Source: Streptomyces sp. NBC_01716
GTDB lineage: Bacteria > Actinomycetota > Actinomycetes > Streptomycetales > Streptomycetaceae
NCBI RefSeq assembly: GCF_036248275.1
Contig: NZ_CP109181.1
Coordinates: 1,612,001-1,676,000 of the forward strand
DNA: 64,000 bases
Direction of reading: 5' to 3'
The stretch's first letter is position 1. Every line of letters begins with the position of its first letter. The position numbers and the translations under genes are program-made. Shown here piece by piece: positions 63,193-64,000 of this stretch. The notes below the pieces were generated by a model that saw only the letters and a list, made by a program, of their open reading frames with translations, was not told where the DNA came from and did not search any database.

Positions 63193-63564
63193 CGCCGAGC
63201 CCTGCTGTGCCGCGCCGTGCCGCGAACCGCGTCACCCGGTGCCAGGTTGACCGCTGTCACCCGTGGCGGTCACGGCGAGATCCAACTCCTTGACGTGGAC
63301 AGGCCCATGGGCCGCCCGCGCGGTGAACTCCCCACCGTCCGGCGGGAGGACAACCTCGCTGGTCAACCGGGGTGGGCGCGCCGGCGAAGACCCTTCCGCG
63401 GTGCGCTCGCGGGCGGTTCGACGGGACGTCGAACGAGCCCTTGTCGACCCCTTGTTGACCAAGGCATTGTGAATTTTTTCACCTGAGCTATTGGCCCGGC
63501 GTGCCGATCCGTGCTGAGATGCGGGAGAACTCAACAGCACAAAGGCGCGCTCGGGGAGGGCAAT
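63193..63564. other. 372-bp intergenic region with a GTGAA-TTTT-TTCAC palindrome
   Basis: No gene was identified with confidence; a minus-strand frame with text EVVLPPDGGEFTARAAHGPVHVKELDLAVT looks gene-like but lacks a start and a family. GTGAA-TTTT-TTCAC (63469-63482) is a 5-bp inverted repeat around a T-run, preceded by TTGACC (63454-63459). It could be the promoter or operator of the next gene. Confidence 0.4.
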
Positions 63565-64000
63565 GTGGCGGATACCGCCATGTCTGGTTCCGGATCCACT
63601 ACCGGTGACGACCCACTCCAGACCGCGGTATGGCGGCTGCGCTCGCGCGGCTGTTGGACCGACGCGGCCGCCCTGCTCGCGCCCCATCCGGGGGCAGCGC
63701 CCTCGCTCCAGCGGGCGTCACTGCTGGTGGAGCGGTGCCTGTTCACCGGTGAGGGCTGGCCCGAGGCCGAGGACGCGCTCCGGGTCGCCGAGGCCACCGC
63801 GCGTGAGGACGACGAACGGGGCGGCGCGGCCAGCGAGCGCGGCCATCTCGCGTACGCGGCCACCATCCTCGGAGTGCGCGACCGCGCCGACGAGGCACGT
63901 GCCGCGCTCGGCCGGGCCGCCGCGCTGCTGGCGCCGACGGCGCTCGCCCGGCCGCTGCTGGACTTCCGGCGGGGCCTGATCGCCGAACACCTCTCGGACT
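63565..64000 (+). CDS. TPR-like helical protein, 5' part only
   Basis: This open frame starts at GTG 63565 after GGGGAGGG and runs off the right edge (about 145 residues visible). The sequence is Ala/Arg/Leu-rich helical pairs (LRSRGCWTDAAALLAPHPGAAPSLQRASLLVERCLFTGEGWPEAEDALRVAEATARED ... LGVRDRADEARAALGRAAALLAP), like tetratricopeptide repeats. No enzyme motif is visible. Similar Streptomyces proteins flank PucR-type genes as I recall, but the function is unknown. The downstream part is not available. Confidence 0.7.
   Translation, partial: MADTAMSGSGSTTGDDPLQTAVWRLRSRGCWTDAAALLAPHPGAAPSLQRASLLVERCLFTGEGWPEAEDALRVAEATAREDDERGGAASERGHLAYAATILGVRDRADEARAALGRAAALLAPTALARPLLDFRRGLIAEHLSD

Overview
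The window reads as a high-GC actinomycete chromosome, most likely Streptomyces. Codons are strongly GC-biased, GTG starts and 4-bp ATGA/GTGA gene overlaps are common, and the families are typical of the genus: a DUF5955-type protein, a SAV_915-type protein, an LmbU-type regulator, GH46 chitosanases, and a CebR-like LacI regulator next to a TGGGAGCGCTCCCA box. From memory, the order ABC sugar genes / GntR / IolG-like dehydrogenase / allantoicase / allantoinase / AllR / aceB ... uricase block / hyi / glxR / gcl ... PucR resembles the S. coelicolor SCO617x-626x region, read in the opposite direction. That comparison was not computed here. I see no rRNA, tRNA, CRISPR array, prophage or intact insertion sequence.

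Layout. 0-5.2 kb: the end of a peptide ABC transporter operon (permease, permease, ATPase, ATPase) followed by an S9 peptidase. 5.2-13.7 kb: a sugar or inositol-type unit on the minus strand (two tandem substrate-binding lipoproteins, permease, single-domain ATPase, then a ROK kinase coupled to a small membrane protein), a HutC-type GntR regulator and a divergent IolG-like dehydrogenase. These share the palindrome TTGTCAGGACAA. 13.7-18.4 kb: thioesterase, P450, a two-component pair and an SDR. 18.4-25.4 kb: allantoicase, allantoinase, the AllR-type IclR regulator, DUF5955, a MocA-like nucleotidyltransferase and malate synthase. 25.4-33 kb: membrane and HEAT-repeat proteins, two chitosanase genes and a transporter fragment. 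33-38.7 kb: a purine block (NCS2 permease, 8-oxoguanine-type deaminase, uricase, HIU hydrolase, OHCU decarboxylase, an HTH protein and a thiamine-binding-like small protein). 38.8-41.7 kb: lipoprotein, membrane protein, orphan LmbU regulator and an MmyB remnant. 41.8-46.3 kb: hydroxypyruvate isomerase, tartronate semialdehyde reductase and glyoxylate carboligase. 46.5-53.5 kb: mixed metabolism, including a second diaminopimelate decarboxylase-like gene and a CebR-like regulator. 53.5-54.5 kb: a decayed GH9 cellulase. 54.7-63.2 kb: the xanthine dehydrogenase operon (FAD, FeS, Mo subunits, purine permease, XdhC) divergent from a PucR regulator. The window ends inside a TPR-like gene.

Together the purine genes encode hypoxanthine/xanthine -> urate -> allantoin -> allantoate -> ureidoglycolate, and then glyoxylate disposal either to malate (AceB) or through tartronate semialdehyde (Gcl, Hyi, GlxR). 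The steps are split over several blocks with unrelated genes between them. The strongest new signal is regulatory. Four promoters (allantoinase, aceB, hyi-glxR, gcl) each carry two copies of a 15-bp palindrome close to TTCCG-N5-CGGAA, spaced exactly 21 bp (two helical turns), placed over or beside recognisable -35/-10 elements. They are the best candidates for the operators of the AllR-type regulator encoded at 21.4-22.2 kb. A second palindrome, TTCAAC-N5-GTTGAA, occurs at the allantoinase and uraD promoters, with weaker or differently spaced versions at aceB and mocA.
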